Source: Candidatus Melainabacteria bacterium | GTDB taxonomy: Bacteria; Cyanobacteriota; Vampirovibrionia; Obscuribacterales; Obscuribacteraceae | Assembly (NCBI GenBank): GCA_020854255.1 | Contig: JADZFV010000153.1 | Location: 1 to 33,278, forward strand | DNA: 33,278 nt | Direction of reading: 5' to 3' | In this document: positions 8,541 through 16,850 of the stretch, one piece after another | Layout: each line of letters opens with the position of its first letter | Numbering within the stretch: position 1 is the first letter of the stretch | Translations under genes and position numbers: made by a program | Notes under the pieces: generated by a model | What the model was told of the DNA's origin: nothing | Database searches by the model: none | The model's input: only the letters and a program-made list of their open reading frames with translations

Positions 8541-8936
8541 CTACTTACCCTTGCCGTTGCCGTCAGGCTGCATGGTGATCAGCTCGGGATGCTTGCTTTC
8601 AATCAGGGGAAGCCCTTTGAAAAGCCTGACCCAACCTTCAGCCACATAATCCAGAGCGGCAAGTATAACCATTGGGTTGCGGTAGTCAGTGAGCACAACC
8701 GGACTGTTCTTCTCAAAAACATAGTGACCGATGAACTGCAGAGCCCAGCCCCCAGCAAAGAGATTGGCGGCCCGTCTGGGGCTGATGAGAAGCATCGGCA
8801 CAGACAACGCAATCATCGGAACGCCTATCATATGGGTGACCTTGCACCCTAAAGTAGTGTGCTGGCTTTTGTAATACTGCAGCGTTTCGGCATATTCCTT
8901 TTGCGTATCCGTCAGCGTTTCCTTTTGCATGTCCAT
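8541..8936 (-). CDS. DUF962 / Mpo1-like membrane protein
   Basis: 131 residues. The pattern matches the DUF962 family, whose yeast member Mpo1 is an iron-dependent dioxygenase in alpha-oxidation of 2-hydroxy fatty acids. Visible family features are His26 and His35 (SQHTTLG, THMIGVP), and QFIGHYVFEKNSP with His71 and Glu75. Hydrophobic segments lie at about 36-52, 56-75 and 84-97. The ATG at 8936 has AGGAG ten bases upstream; the second ATG two codons later is less well placed. Enzymatic activity is assumed from the family and not shown for bacterial members in general. Confidence 0.82.
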   Translation of the reverse strand: MDMQKETLTDTQKEYAETLQYYKSQHTTLGCKVTHMIGVPMIALSVPMLLISPRRAANLFAGGWALQFIGHYVFEKNSPVVLTDYRNPMVILAALDYVAEGWVRLFKGLPLIESKHPELITMQPDGNGKGK

Positions 8937-9321
8937 CGCGGTTATCGCTCCTGAGCCCCAAATTGGCTCTCTGCGAGCCTATTTGACATTCCCTCTTAAA
9001 CTACTCTACCTCAAAATCCCATCCTGAACGAGCATCTCGGGCTTTTGACCGGTTTGCGAATCTCAAAACCACCATCAATGAAGGATTTCAGCAATTTTCA
9101 AGAGCGCAGCCGGAAAAATTTTGACGCCCCTTCTTTTTACCCCAAATGATAAGGATGTAGCAGATGCTACAACCTTACCATTTGATTTAAGGTAACCTTT
9201 TTAGGGAATTGAACGAAGTAGTGGCAGGCAAAGCATAAGCAGCGCGAATCAAGCTAAACTTCTTATGGCTGAGCCAGGTGAGTAACGTTTATCGTCCTTG
9301 AAGGACATCGAGGAAGTGTAA
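8937..9321. other. 385-bp divergent intergenic region with structured leader
   Basis: No gene is seen. A 40-base near-palindrome lies at 9144-9183. Downstream, AGCATAAG (9232-9239) can pair with CTTATGGCT (9262-9270, one bulge), and GTCC/GGAC bracket a small loop at 9293-9305 just before the ribosome site GGAAG. The segment around 9172-9178 could instead pair with TAAGGT at about 9188-9193. The right half is probably the 5' leader of the GGDEF-fold gene. Confidence 0.5.
9144..9183. repeat. 40-base imperfect inverted repeat
   Basis: Two 19-base arms around a 2-base centre, with 17 of 19 positions complementary. One of the two mismatches is A/C on the plus strand and therefore a G-U pair on the minus strand. 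It could be an operator or an RNA hairpin. It is not followed by a clean T run at the correct place, so a simple terminator is not supported. Confidence 0.65.
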
Positions 9322-10017
9322 ATGCCTAAGGGAAAAGGTCGGGAGAGTAAAGACAAGTCCGGCGAAAAAATGGAAGGCTGGGCACTGGCGCGCGACTCCA
9401 AATTCACCGACATGCTGGTCGAGATGCGCGTCAGCCGTCAAAAGTTCAAAGAAACCAAGCAGCAGGCAATGCTTGACAAGACCCGCGAAGTTTTGAGCGA
9501 TGAAAAGCTCGATGAGATCGAAAAAATGACGCTCATCGACACGCTCACCGAACTGTACAACCCGCGCACGTTCCTCAAAAAACTGGAATACGAACTACGC
9601 CGTGCCAAACGCTACAAACGTCCATTGTCGTTACTGATCATGTCAGTTGACAAACTCGGCGAGCTGGGACAATTGCATGGACAACTTTTCATCGACGACA
9701 CCCTGAAGGCGGCAGCCAACATCATCAGAGGTGCCATCCGTGACGTAGATGTGCCGGCGCGCTGTGACAACAACATGCTCGGCGTGGTCTTTCCGGAGAC
9801 TTATTCTTCGCGCGCCATTGTGGTCGGAGAGCGAATTCGCGAAAAAATCAAAGGTGTACCCATCAATGACGAGCTCAGGCACATCAGAGTCACTGCTTCA
9901 ATCGGAGTCGTCTCTTTTCCGACTCACGCGCGCAACGAGCATGATTTGATGGCGAAGGCCCTTGAATTTATGGAGAGGGCCGAACACGAGGGTGGCGACA
10001 AGGTTTATAATGGCTGA
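9322..10017 (+). CDS. GGDEF-fold protein with degenerate active site and retained I-site
   Basis: 231 residues. The first 65 are charged and helical (possible coiled coil), with no membrane segment. From about 70 on there is a clear GGDEF domain fold: TLTELYNPRTF is the usual DxLTxLxNR start, and TASIGVVSFP is the usual C-terminal strand. At the signature position the sequence is CDNNML (148-153), so the GGDEF residues are replaced. The second metal/substrate position in VDKLGELGQLHG is also altered. An RxxD pattern (Arg140 to Asp143) is preserved at the spacing of the c-di-GMP inhibitory site. The protein is therefore probably not a cyclase; it may be a c-di-GMP receptor or a structural partner. 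GGAAG lies 5 bases before the ATG. Confidence 0.85.
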   Translation: MPKGKGRESKDKSGEKMEGWALARDSKFTDMLVEMRVSRQKFKETKQQAMLDKTREVLSDEKLDEIEKMTLIDTLTELYNPRTFLKKLEYELRRAKRYKRPLSLLIMSVDKLGELGQLHGQLFIDDTLKAAANIIRGAIRDVDVPARCDNNMLGVVFPETYSSRAIVVGERIREKIKGVPINDELRHIRVTASIGVVSFPTHARNEHDLMAKALEFMERAEHEGGDKVYNG

Positions 10018-10121
10018 GTCTTTTTATACTGGATTCTAGTTCAGTCTGCCTTGTGTCTTGACTCAAGCTCGACGGAGTTAAACTACTCTGTCGTTTCTGC
10101 ACAGCTCTTAAAGGAACAATC

Positions 10122-11609
10122 ATGGCCCAAGCGAACCAAAAAGCAAAGCGTTTTCTCAGCGCTATTTTTGCCATTACCGCATCCATTGCAGCACCGAATC
10201 CTTTGACCGCGCACGCGCAAGACGGCAAGATCTCGCCATCCAAGGGCATCTCGGTTACCATCTACAATCAGAACTTCGGTCTCGTGCGCGACTCCAGACA
10301 AATGGATCTGAAAGACGGAATCAATTATGTAAGCTGCCAGGATGTTGCGGCAAAAATCGATCCTACCTCGGTCAGTTTCACCTCTTTGACCGCACCCAAT
10401 CAGGTTGTAGTGCGCGAGCAAAACTACAAATACGATCTGATCGATCCAAATACTATTCTCAATAAATCCCTTGGCAAACGGGCGTTGTTCAAGCAATTTT
10501 TAGGCAATGGTTCGGTTGTAGAACTGGTGGGAACTCTCTTGAACGGACCAAGCGCAACCATCGGCACGCCCGAAGGCGGCACTGCGGAAGTCTCCCAGGG
10601 ATTGGTTTTGAAAACCGCAAACGGCATCATCCTCAATCCGCATGGGCAGGTCGAATTGGCGGAACTTCCTGCAGGGCTCGTTTCAAAACCCTCTCTCGAT
10701 TGGAAACTTGAAACGGACAAATCCGGCACTCACGACATTGAAATCGCATATCAAACAGCAGACATCAATTGGAAGTGCGACTACGTCGCAGTTGCCAATC
10801 AGGACGATACAAAATGCGATATCACCAGCTGGGTCACACTGGACAACAAATCCGGCGGGACATACAAGGACTCGGCGCTCAAGCTGATAGCCGGCGATGT
10901 GCACAAGGTCACTAATGAAGGACAGCCGCAAATGGAAGCGGCAATGGATATGGCCGCACCGGCTGCGCCACCGGCACCTCAGTTCAGCGAGCAGTCGTTT
11001 GCCGAATATCATTTATACACGCTGGCAGGGAAAACCGACGTCAACAATAACGAAACCAAGCAATTGAGCTTGTTCAACGCTGCATCCGTACCGGTGAAAA
11101 AACTGTTTGTGCTGGAATCAGGCGATAATCGCGTGTATGAAGGTGGCGAAAACGGCGACAAACGCAAGATCCAGATCAAGCTGGAAATGCAAAACAGCGC
11201 TGACAATCATCTGGGAATGCCCATGCCTAAAGGCAAAGTGCGTGTATACAAAAAAGACTCGGACGGCGCATTGCAATTCGTCGGTGAAGATCAAATAGAC
11301 CATACGCCAAGAGACGAGAAAATCCGCATCTACCTGGGCGATGCATTTGACGTAGTCGGAGAGCGGCGCCAAACCAATCAGGAACAGCCGAGCAACCGCG
11401 TGCAGAGAATGTCTTACGAGATCTCACTTAGAAACCACAAGAAAGAAGCGGTGCATGTGCAAGTCATCGAGCATGCTTACGGCACGTGGAAACTGGTTGC
11501 GCAAAGCCATCCTTCTACTAAGAAGGACTCGCACACATTCGAGTTTCCCGTAGACGTACCTGCCAACGGCGAAGTGAAAGTCACCTATACAATCGAGATT
11601 CGCTACTAA
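10122..11609 (+). CDS. Exported DUF4139-domain protein
   Basis: 495 residues. The signal peptide runs from a basic start (KAKR) through a hydrophobic stretch to AHAQ near residue 33. The mature part opens with a strand-rich segment (VTIYNQNFGLVRDSR) and DVAAKIDPTSVSF, which is characteristic of DUF4139 proteins. The remaining sequence is mostly beta, with an Ala/Pro-rich linker near 270-290, and ends in a typical beta strand (VKVTYTIEIRY). AAAGGA lies 7 bases before the ATG. No catalytic motif is visible and the biochemical role of the family is not known to me. It is probably periplasmic or surface-exposed. Confidence 0.78.
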   Translation: MAQANQKAKRFLSAIFAITASIAAPNPLTAHAQDGKISPSKGISVTIYNQNFGLVRDSRQMDLKDGINYVSCQDVAAKIDPTSVSFTSLTAPNQVVVREQNYKYDLIDPNTILNKSLGKRALFKQFLGNGSVVELVGTLLNGPSATIGTPEGGTAEVSQGLVLKTANGIILNPHGQVELAELPAGLVSKPSLDWKLETDKSGTHDIEIAYQTADINWKCDYVAVANQDDTKCDITSWVTLDNKSGGTYKDSALKLIAGDVHKVTNEGQPQMEAAMDMAAPAAPPAPQFSEQSFAEYHLYTLAGKTDVNNNETKQLSLFNAASVPVKKLFVLESGDNRVYEGGENGDKRKIQIKLEMQNSADNHLGMPMPKGKVRVYKKDSDGALQFVGEDQIDHTPRDEKIRIYLGDAFDVVGERRQTNQEQPSNRVQRMSYEISLRNHKKEAVHVQVIEHAYGTWKLVAQSHPSTKKDSHTFEFPVDVPANGEVKVTYTIEIRY

Positions 11610-11650
11610 CTTGTTTCAAACAGGCAGACGCATGGCGTCGCTCCTTCCAT

Positions 11651-13135
11651 TCACTTAGGTTCTACCGTGCATGGAATTGCTATCAGGGTCTCAAGTGCGC
11701 TTGCTCTGGACTGCTTCTCGCGTTTGAACTCGACAATTCTGAGTGGAATGTAGAGCAAGAAGGCTGTTGCCCAGGCTTGCAACGCGCATATGCCTACGTG
11801 CATGGCTTCGGTGCCGGGAATTGCCCCCGAAGTCAAAACCCCCACGGTAATGCCGCTGAACAAAGCTATGGTGGCCGCCCATTTGAATTTCGGAAGCTCA
11901 CCCAATTCAGGTACGCGCCCGAAGCAGTCAGGATTTCTCGAGAACACTTTCCTCATCAAGAACCATTCCGCCAGAACGACAAGCGTTGGAGTTGGCACGA
12001 TGACGCAATTGAGAGAGGCTATCGACTCAAGCGATTTTGCTGCTCCAGAGACAGACAGCCAGGCTGCCATAGATGCTCCCAATATGGCGAGAACCGCAAC
12101 CCAACCTTTGTGATTCCATCGCTTCAGGTTTTCGCAAGCGCTCACAGAGCCGAACAGATTGGAATCATTGGCCGCAAAATACGAGGCAGCAAGCACAACT
12201 GCGCCCACAATGGCCAGACCGCCGAACGAGTAATCGTTCATCAAGCTTGTGGCGGCGCCATATTCGGTTATACCTGTAAGTTTTGCCACCATGAATCCTG
12301 TGCAGGGAAAAATAACCTGACCGATCGCCAATGCCACCAAAAGCGGTACTGCACAATTTCCCACTTTCGGCTTGCTGAAGCGCCAATAGTCAGCTTCGTT
12401 GCCCCAAACGGCAAAACCTATGATGAATGTCGAGATCGTGGTCAATGCACAGGCAAATGACTTGTGCGTCACCTCCGTCAAGACACTGGCCGGACAGGAC
12501 GGAACCGTCTTCAAAAATGTATACGTCACCCAGACTATGAGAACCGGCGCCGCGAAAAAACGTGCAAAATTGGCTACGCCTTTGAAGCCAAAGAAATTGT
12601 TCATCGCCATAAGGAAAGCAAAGGCAACTGACAGAATCATCAAGGGCGCCTTCCAGTGGAAAAGCCCTTCGAGCCCATCGGCAAGGAAGAGTGCCGCCAA
12701 TCCGTACCAGGCTATAAAGATCGCCACCAGATTAAAGGCGACGATTTTCGATCCCCACCTTCCAAATATGCTTCTGCTCAATGCCGCGTAACTGAGACCA
12801 CTGACGGCGCCCAGTTGGCTGGCTGGAATGGCATAGGCAAGAAGGATCAGGCAGCTCACGACGGTGCATCCCAGCACTTGAGCGAGCGTGAAGCCCTGTT
12901 TGCACCATTCGAATCCGACCAGGACCGCCGGAAAGGCGGTGACCATGGTAATCCAGAGCAAACCCATTGTAAAAGGACCACGCCTTTCGCTTTGCGGAAT
13001 CGCTAAGAACGGGTGCTCATGCTCATCGTGCGGATCTAAGGGCTTGTGGTCATTGCGGTTCTGAGGCGGCGCCAGTTTCGTGCTCTCCGTACCGCCTTTA
13101 CGGGTACGGGGACTTTTGGAAATGGTTGAGGTCAC
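11651..13135 (-). CDS. NCS1-family nucleobase:cation symporter (CodB-like permease)
   Basis: 494 residues. The first 55 are hydrophilic (His/Asp/Glu-rich), followed by about 12 membrane segments. SQLGAVSGLSYAALSRSIFGRWG is the region typical of the nucleobase/cation symporter-1 family, whose members import cytosine, purines, uracil, thiamine, allantoin or hydantoins. The GTG start at 13135 has GAGGG six bases upstream. There is no neighbouring deaminase or salvage enzyme, so the substrate cannot be inferred from context. Confidence 0.9.
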   Translation of the reverse strand: MTSTISKSPRTRKGGTESTKLAPPQNRNDHKPLDPHDEHEHPFLAIPQSERRGPFTMGLLWITMVTAFPAVLVGFEWCKQGFTLAQVLGCTVVSCLILLAYAIPASQLGAVSGLSYAALSRSIFGRWGSKIVAFNLVAIFIAWYGLAALFLADGLEGLFHWKAPLMILSVAFAFLMAMNNFFGFKGVANFARFFAAPVLIVWVTYTFLKTVPSCPASVLTEVTHKSFACALTTISTFIIGFAVWGNEADYWRFSKPKVGNCAVPLLVALAIGQVIFPCTGFMVAKLTGITEYGAATSLMNDYSFGGLAIVGAVVLAASYFAANDSNLFGSVSACENLKRWNHKGWVAVLAILGASMAAWLSVSGAAKSLESIASLNCVIVPTPTLVVLAEWFLMRKVFSRNPDCFGRVPELGELPKFKWAATIALFSGITVGVLTSGAIPGTEAMHVGICALQAWATAFLLYIPLRIVEFKREKQSRASALETLIAIPCTVEPK

Positions 13136-13178
13136 TAAATTCCCTCTCTGTGATGTGCTCGCAGGGTTGCCAAGTAGA

Positions 13179-13200
13179 CCTGATTAGTTACTAGTACAGG
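13179..13200. promoter_or_regulatory. Interrupted palindrome between permease and SGNH gene
   Basis: CCTG and CAGG arms flank TAGT-T-ACTA. The element lies 44 bases upstream of the permease start, a reasonable place for an operator. The remaining part of the 199-bp divergent gap is AT-rich with no clear promoter. Confidence 0.25.
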
Positions 13201-13334
13201 GTTTCTGAGAAAAAGACAATCTGGTTTTCCTCCCTTTGTCCGTCTTCACTGGGAAAACTACGAGTTATTAATTCCAAAAGAACGCTTATCAACTAAACTC
13301 TTGACTGGCCTTACAAAACGACAGGGACAGTTAA

Positions 13335-14531
13335 ATGCAGGTTTCCTCTGCACCCGCAGCTGAATCTGAGCTGAAAAGAAAAAGCATCTGGATCATGGTG
13401 CTTTCCAGTTTCACGTGCTGGTTTGTCGTCTGCATGGTGGGGCTCAACTGCTTTATCCAGACGATAAAGCCGCTTCAATATATAAAGACCACGCGCTATG
13501 TGCCCCTCGAGCAAAACCCTCTGGTCAGCAAGCTTCCGGCCTTTTTCGACTCGAAGGAGCGCCCCCAATTGCTTGTCCTGGGCTCGTCTTTGCCCATGGA
13601 GGCGATTGCCAGATACGACGCTGAATACACCGGCAGCTTTGACGAGAAGAATTTGAATGCAGTCAGAAAGTACACAGGTGCTCGTTATCTGGAACATCTG
13701 ATCGCTCAAAAAAACGGCTCCTCAGTTACCGCGTTTAACCTAACATGTGTTGCATGCATGGCTTCAGATGCCGAATTGATTTTGCGCCGCGTTGTCGAAG
13801 CCGGTCGCGCTCCGCAAATTGTCGTCTTCGGTATTGGCCCGCGCGACTTCATCGATAACATTGTGCCCGCTGCCGGAAAAACACCTGTTTGCCAGCTTCT
13901 GAGCAATCGTATTACGCTTTCTGAGATTTTCTCACAGACGAGGTCTCCAGACGAAACTCGAGATCTTTTCATTGGGCAGCTGGTCTACCCTTACAAAGTG
14001 CGCGGCGACTACAGAACAATGTTGACCGGATGGGCTTGCGACTTGTTTTCACATCCGGCTGATCTCTTTGAATCGCAGCAGTTGGCGAAACTTTCCCAAA
14101 AACAAATGCCTATGCATGCAGCCAAAAGCGCTAGCGAATCTACGCGACGGATTGCACCAAAACCCCCTCAGTTTGCCGATCTTCCTGAGTGGAAAGAACG
14201 TTATCTTCCGGCAAACTTCGAACGCTTCGAAAAAGAAAAGGCAAGTTTTCAAAACATGCTTGCCATCTGCAAGAAGAACGGCATTCGCATGATCGTAGTG
14301 AACATGCCGATCACCAAGGAAAATAGAAAACTGATTCCCGAAAAATTGTACGCACGATACCAGAATGAAATCTGCAAAATGCCTGCGAAATTCGGCGACG
14401 AGTTTATCGATCTGGACGCTAACGACGCGTTTCAACTGAGCGATTTCTACGACTCGGCACACCTAAACGCTCAGGGCGGAAAGAAGGTGCAAGATCTTGT
14501 GGTTTCGTCCGCAAAAACTCTGAGCCTGTAA
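13335..14531 (+). CDS. Membrane-anchored SGNH-hydrolase-like protein
   Basis: 398 residues. One transmembrane segment at about 18-41 places the rest outside the membrane. Block I of the SGNH fold appears as LVLGSS (candidate nucleophile Ser85), and block V as YDSAHLN (Asp373, His376). This is the DxxH arrangement seen in GDSL/SGNH esterases and in anchored acyltransferase partners. Overall it resembles the large anchored SGNH proteins of Cyanobacteria and Leptospira (DUF1574-like), but I cannot confirm the family. A weak GGGA ribosome site precedes the ATG. No MBOAT partner gene is nearby. Confidence 0.68.
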   Translation: MQVSSAPAAESELKRKSIWIMVLSSFTCWFVVCMVGLNCFIQTIKPLQYIKTTRYVPLEQNPLVSKLPAFFDSKERPQLLVLGSSLPMEAIARYDAEYTGSFDEKNLNAVRKYTGARYLEHLIAQKNGSSVTAFNLTCVACMASDAELILRRVVEAGRAPQIVVFGIGPRDFIDNIVPAAGKTPVCQLLSNRITLSEIFSQTRSPDETRDLFIGQLVYPYKVRGDYRTMLTGWACDLFSHPADLFESQQLAKLSQKQMPMHAAKSASESTRRIAPKPPQFADLPEWKERYLPANFERFEKEKASFQNMLAICKKNGIRMIVVNMPITKENRKLIPEKLYARYQNEICKMPAKFGDEFIDLDANDAFQLSDFYDSAHLNAQGGKKVQDLVVSSAKTLSL

Positions 14532-14551
14532 GGGCGGCATACATACCGCCC
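14532..14551. terminator. Hairpin between convergent genes
   Basis: GGGCGG and CCGCCC flank an 8-base spacer immediately after the stop codon of the SGNH-like gene. There is no T run on the plus strand, so termination is uncertain; it may act with the adjacent repeat hairpin. Confidence 0.35.
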
Positions 14552-14554
14552 AAT

Positions 14555-14577
14555 GCCGGTAAGCCGCCGGCGCTCCC
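14555..14577. repeat. REP-like hairpin repeat, copy 2
   Basis: Matches 20 of 23 positions of the element at 2897-2919. GCCGG and CCGGC arms are kept and the internal changes preserve the stem. It lies in the gap between two convergent genes. Confidence 0.6.
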
Positions 14578-14586
14578 AGGCGGCCT

Positions 14587-16242
14587 TTAGTCGAGATCTT
14601 TCATGGTCTTGTCTTCAGCTGATTCGCGCACTCTCGGCGGCGTTTCGGTAGGTGCAGGTGAAACATCGGGAAGTTGTGAGCGATCGGCGGCCGGCTGAGG
14701 AGCAGGTTCACGAGACTCGACATGAGGGCGCAAGCGACTTAGCGCGCCGCCGCTCGAACTGTCATTGTCACCGCCAGGCGTATGGCCGGACAGTCCATCC
14801 TTCTTGTTTTTTTCGCCCAGACGGTAAGACTTGTAGAGCTTTCCATCCAGATAGACTCTGAATTCATTGGTGCCGTTCATGCTCACGGAAGTTCCAGCCA
14901 CAAAATCCATAGACTTGGACTCTCGGCCCTGCAGAGGCTGTACGAATTCGTCGACCACCTTTTGATCGCGAGTCCATAGAACGCGTTTTGAAACCGTATC
15001 GACCAGCTCCACTTTTACATTCAGTGAATTGACGGGCTCATCACCAGGGTTCCAGATCTCGCCTGAGATCTTCGGCAATCCACCTTCCAGACCGACATTG
15101 ACACCTCTCAAAGTGACTGCAGGAAGTGCATTGGTAGGGTCGATAGTTTTTGCCTGCTGCAAATAGCCATAACCGGCGTCAGTGTCGCCGGCATCCAACA
15201 ATTCTTTGCCGCGGCGCGTCAGAAGAGCGGCCAGCTTGTGTTCATAAACAGGATTGTGCGTCGAATACTTGATCGCCAGTCGAAGCTGATCGATAGCCAG
15301 ATCGAGCTTCTCGTTCTTCTCATAGAGGTCGGAAGCCATTTCATAATTCTTGGCGTTTTGCGCAATCGCGTTCAATTTACTTAGATAACTGAGCGCTTTT
15401 TGATCGTCGTTTTTCGAGGCAAAACTGGCTGCCATTTTTTGATAGATAGTCGCCAGTCGCGCTTCGGATTCGCTAAAGCGTGAGCCTTCACGCAATTCTT
15501 TTACTTCTTCCCATAAGCGCAAAGCCAGATCGATCTTGCCTGCACGCAGAGCCTCGTCACCATACATTGCATCGAGATCGGCGAGCTCTGCTTTCTTGCC
15601 AGGGACATTGTTTTTGGCAAGCGGGCGCAACAGATCCAGGGCCTTGTCAAATTTGCCGCGCTGGCGATAGTAATTGGCCAGATCGGAAGCAAGCTGCGGT
15701 TCTTCGACCACACCGGAGCCGAGTTGTTGAGCTTGGCTGATAGCGTCGTGAGCTTTCTCCACCTGATCCACACCCACGTAGGCACGCGCCAGGGCAAGAA
15801 ACACGCGGGGATCTTTGCTGCGCAACGCTGCCGCTTGTTCCAGTGTGCTGACGGCAAAAGCATACTGCCCGTTGGCCAACTCTTTTTTTCCTTTAGTGAA
15901 AAGCCGCTCGTCATCAGGGGTTTTGGTCAAGAAAAATATTGTCGCGCCGGCGGAGACAAGCAAAACAGTGACTGCAGTGAGAGCGCCGATCACAGTGGGC
16001 AGGCGCGACGCCATGCTCACACCCAGCTTCTTGGAGCGCCTTTGAGGATGTGACTTAGCCTCTTCGTATGCCAGCTCGTCAGGATTTTCTACAGGTCTTT
16101 CCATTGTTTCGACTGCTCGCCCTTTGTCCTGGCTATCCTCATCGTTGAAGTCCTCGCCGCCGCTTTCCTTGAAAGAGACTCCACACGAGACACAGTGCTC
16201 GTATTGATTGGGATGATAAAGACCGCAGCCTGGACACTTCAT
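14587..16242 (-). CDS. Zinc-ribbon, transmembrane, TPR-repeat protein
   Basis: 551 residues. An N-terminal zinc ribbon has CPGC (Cys3, Cys6) and CVSC (Cys17, Cys20). An acidic linker follows, then one membrane segment (84-106), then TPR-like helical repeats from about 113 to 390 (for example FAVSTLEQAAALRSKDPRVF). After that comes a beta domain (395-485) resembling FxLYD/DUF3426-type extracytoplasmic domains, and a Pro/Glu-rich tail. The ribbon should be cytosolic and the TPR part outside. The ATG is only 11 bases beyond the T run of the rplJL terminator, so expression probably depends on read-through from the ribosomal operon. Function unknown; TPR arrays usually bind partner proteins. Confidence 0.82.
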   Translation of the reverse strand: MKCPGCGLYHPNQYEHCVSCGVSFKESGGEDFNDEDSQDKGRAVETMERPVENPDELAYEEAKSHPQRRSKKLGVSMASRLPTVIGALTAVTVLLVSAGATIFFLTKTPDDERLFTKGKKELANGQYAFAVSTLEQAAALRSKDPRVFLALARAYVGVDQVEKAHDAISQAQQLGSGVVEEPQLASDLANYYRQRGKFDKALDLLRPLAKNNVPGKKAELADLDAMYGDEALRAGKIDLALRLWEEVKELREGSRFSESEARLATIYQKMAASFASKNDDQKALSYLSKLNAIAQNAKNYEMASDLYEKNEKLDLAIDQLRLAIKYSTHNPVYEHKLAALLTRRGKELLDAGDTDAGYGYLQQAKTIDPTNALPAVTLRGVNVGLEGGLPKISGEIWNPGDEPVNSLNVKVELVDTVSKRVLWTRDQKVVDEFVQPLQGRESKSMDFVAGTSVSMNGTNEFRVYLDGKLYKSYRLGEKNKKDGLSGHTPGGDNDSSSGGALSRLRPHVESREPAPQPAADRSQLPDVSPAPTETPPRVRESAEDKTMKDLD

Positions 16243-16253
16243 TGTTTATATCC

Positions 16254-16320
16254 AAAAAAAACTGCGCGGTGAGCTTGCTGCCAGCCCTTGCTGACTAAAA
16301 TCAAGCGCGTCCGCGCAGTT
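16254..16320 (-). terminator. Intrinsic terminator after rplL
   Basis: On the minus strand AACTGCGCGG pairs perfectly with CCGCGCAGTT across a 41-base loop and is followed by a run of eight T. It lies 88 bases after the rplL stop. The TPR-protein start codon comes immediately after the T run. Confidence 0.85.
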
Positions 16321-16408
16321 CTTACTGGTGAATTGGTGGAAATGACTCGCATGCCTCGTAAGGGAGGTGTACTGCTCCCAGATTAGCGCATCTCGAATCA
16401 ATAAGATT

Positions 16409-16792
16409 CTACTTGATTTCTACCTTGGCGCCAGCAGCTTCCAGCTTTTCTTTCATCTGGTCTGCTTCTTCCTTCTTGACCTTTTCCTTCAAAGGCTTCG
16501 GAGCGGCATCAACAAGATCTTTAGCTTCTTTCAAGCCAAGTCCGGTGAGTTCGCGAACGGTCTTCAGGACTTCAATCTTCTTGTCGCCAACGGAAGTAAG
16601 AATTACGTCGAAGTCGGTCTTCTCTTCGACTTGAGCAGCGCCGCCGGCAGCAGGAGCTTGAGCGAAAGCCATAGGAGCTGCGGCGGTGACGCCGAACTTC
16701 TCTTCCATTTTCTTCTTCAGGTCAGCAGCTTCCAAAAGGGTGAGCGATCCGATTTGTTCCAGCAGATCGTCAACCGAAAGTTTCGTAGCCAT
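16409..16792 (-). CDS. rplL: 50S ribosomal protein L7/L12
   Basis: 127 residues, normal length. The N-terminal dimerisation helices (about 1-33), an Ala/Gly-rich hinge (38-55) and the C-terminal factor-binding domain (from about 58, containing [20 protein letters not shown]) are all intact. It forms the ribosomal stalk with L10 and recruits translation GTPases. GAGGAG precedes the ATG. The gene is 58 bases downstream of rplJ in the same operon. Confidence 0.98.
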   Translation of the reverse strand: MATKLSVDDLLEQIGSLTLLEAADLKKKMEEKFGVTAAAPMAFAQAPAAGGAAQVEEKTDFDVILTSVGDKKIEVLKTVRELTGLGLKEAKDLVDAAPKPLKEKVKKEEADQMKEKLEAAGAKVEIK

Positions 16793-16850
16793 TTTTACTT
16801 ACTCCTCTAACTTATGTCTTCAGCAATGAATTAAACGTACGGAACAATGC

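Noticed and set aside
9229-9285. Possible c-di-GMP-I (GEMM) riboswitch before the GGDEF-fold gene, because of GGCAAAGC and GAGCCAGGT
   Set aside because: The GNRA-capped hairpin between the two conserved strands and the GACGCAAAGC core are missing, and the outer stem does not form.
10006-10011. TATAAT at the end of the GGDEF-fold gene as promoter of the DUF4139 gene
   Set aside because: It lies inside coding sequence with no -35 hexamer at normal spacing; probably codon chance.
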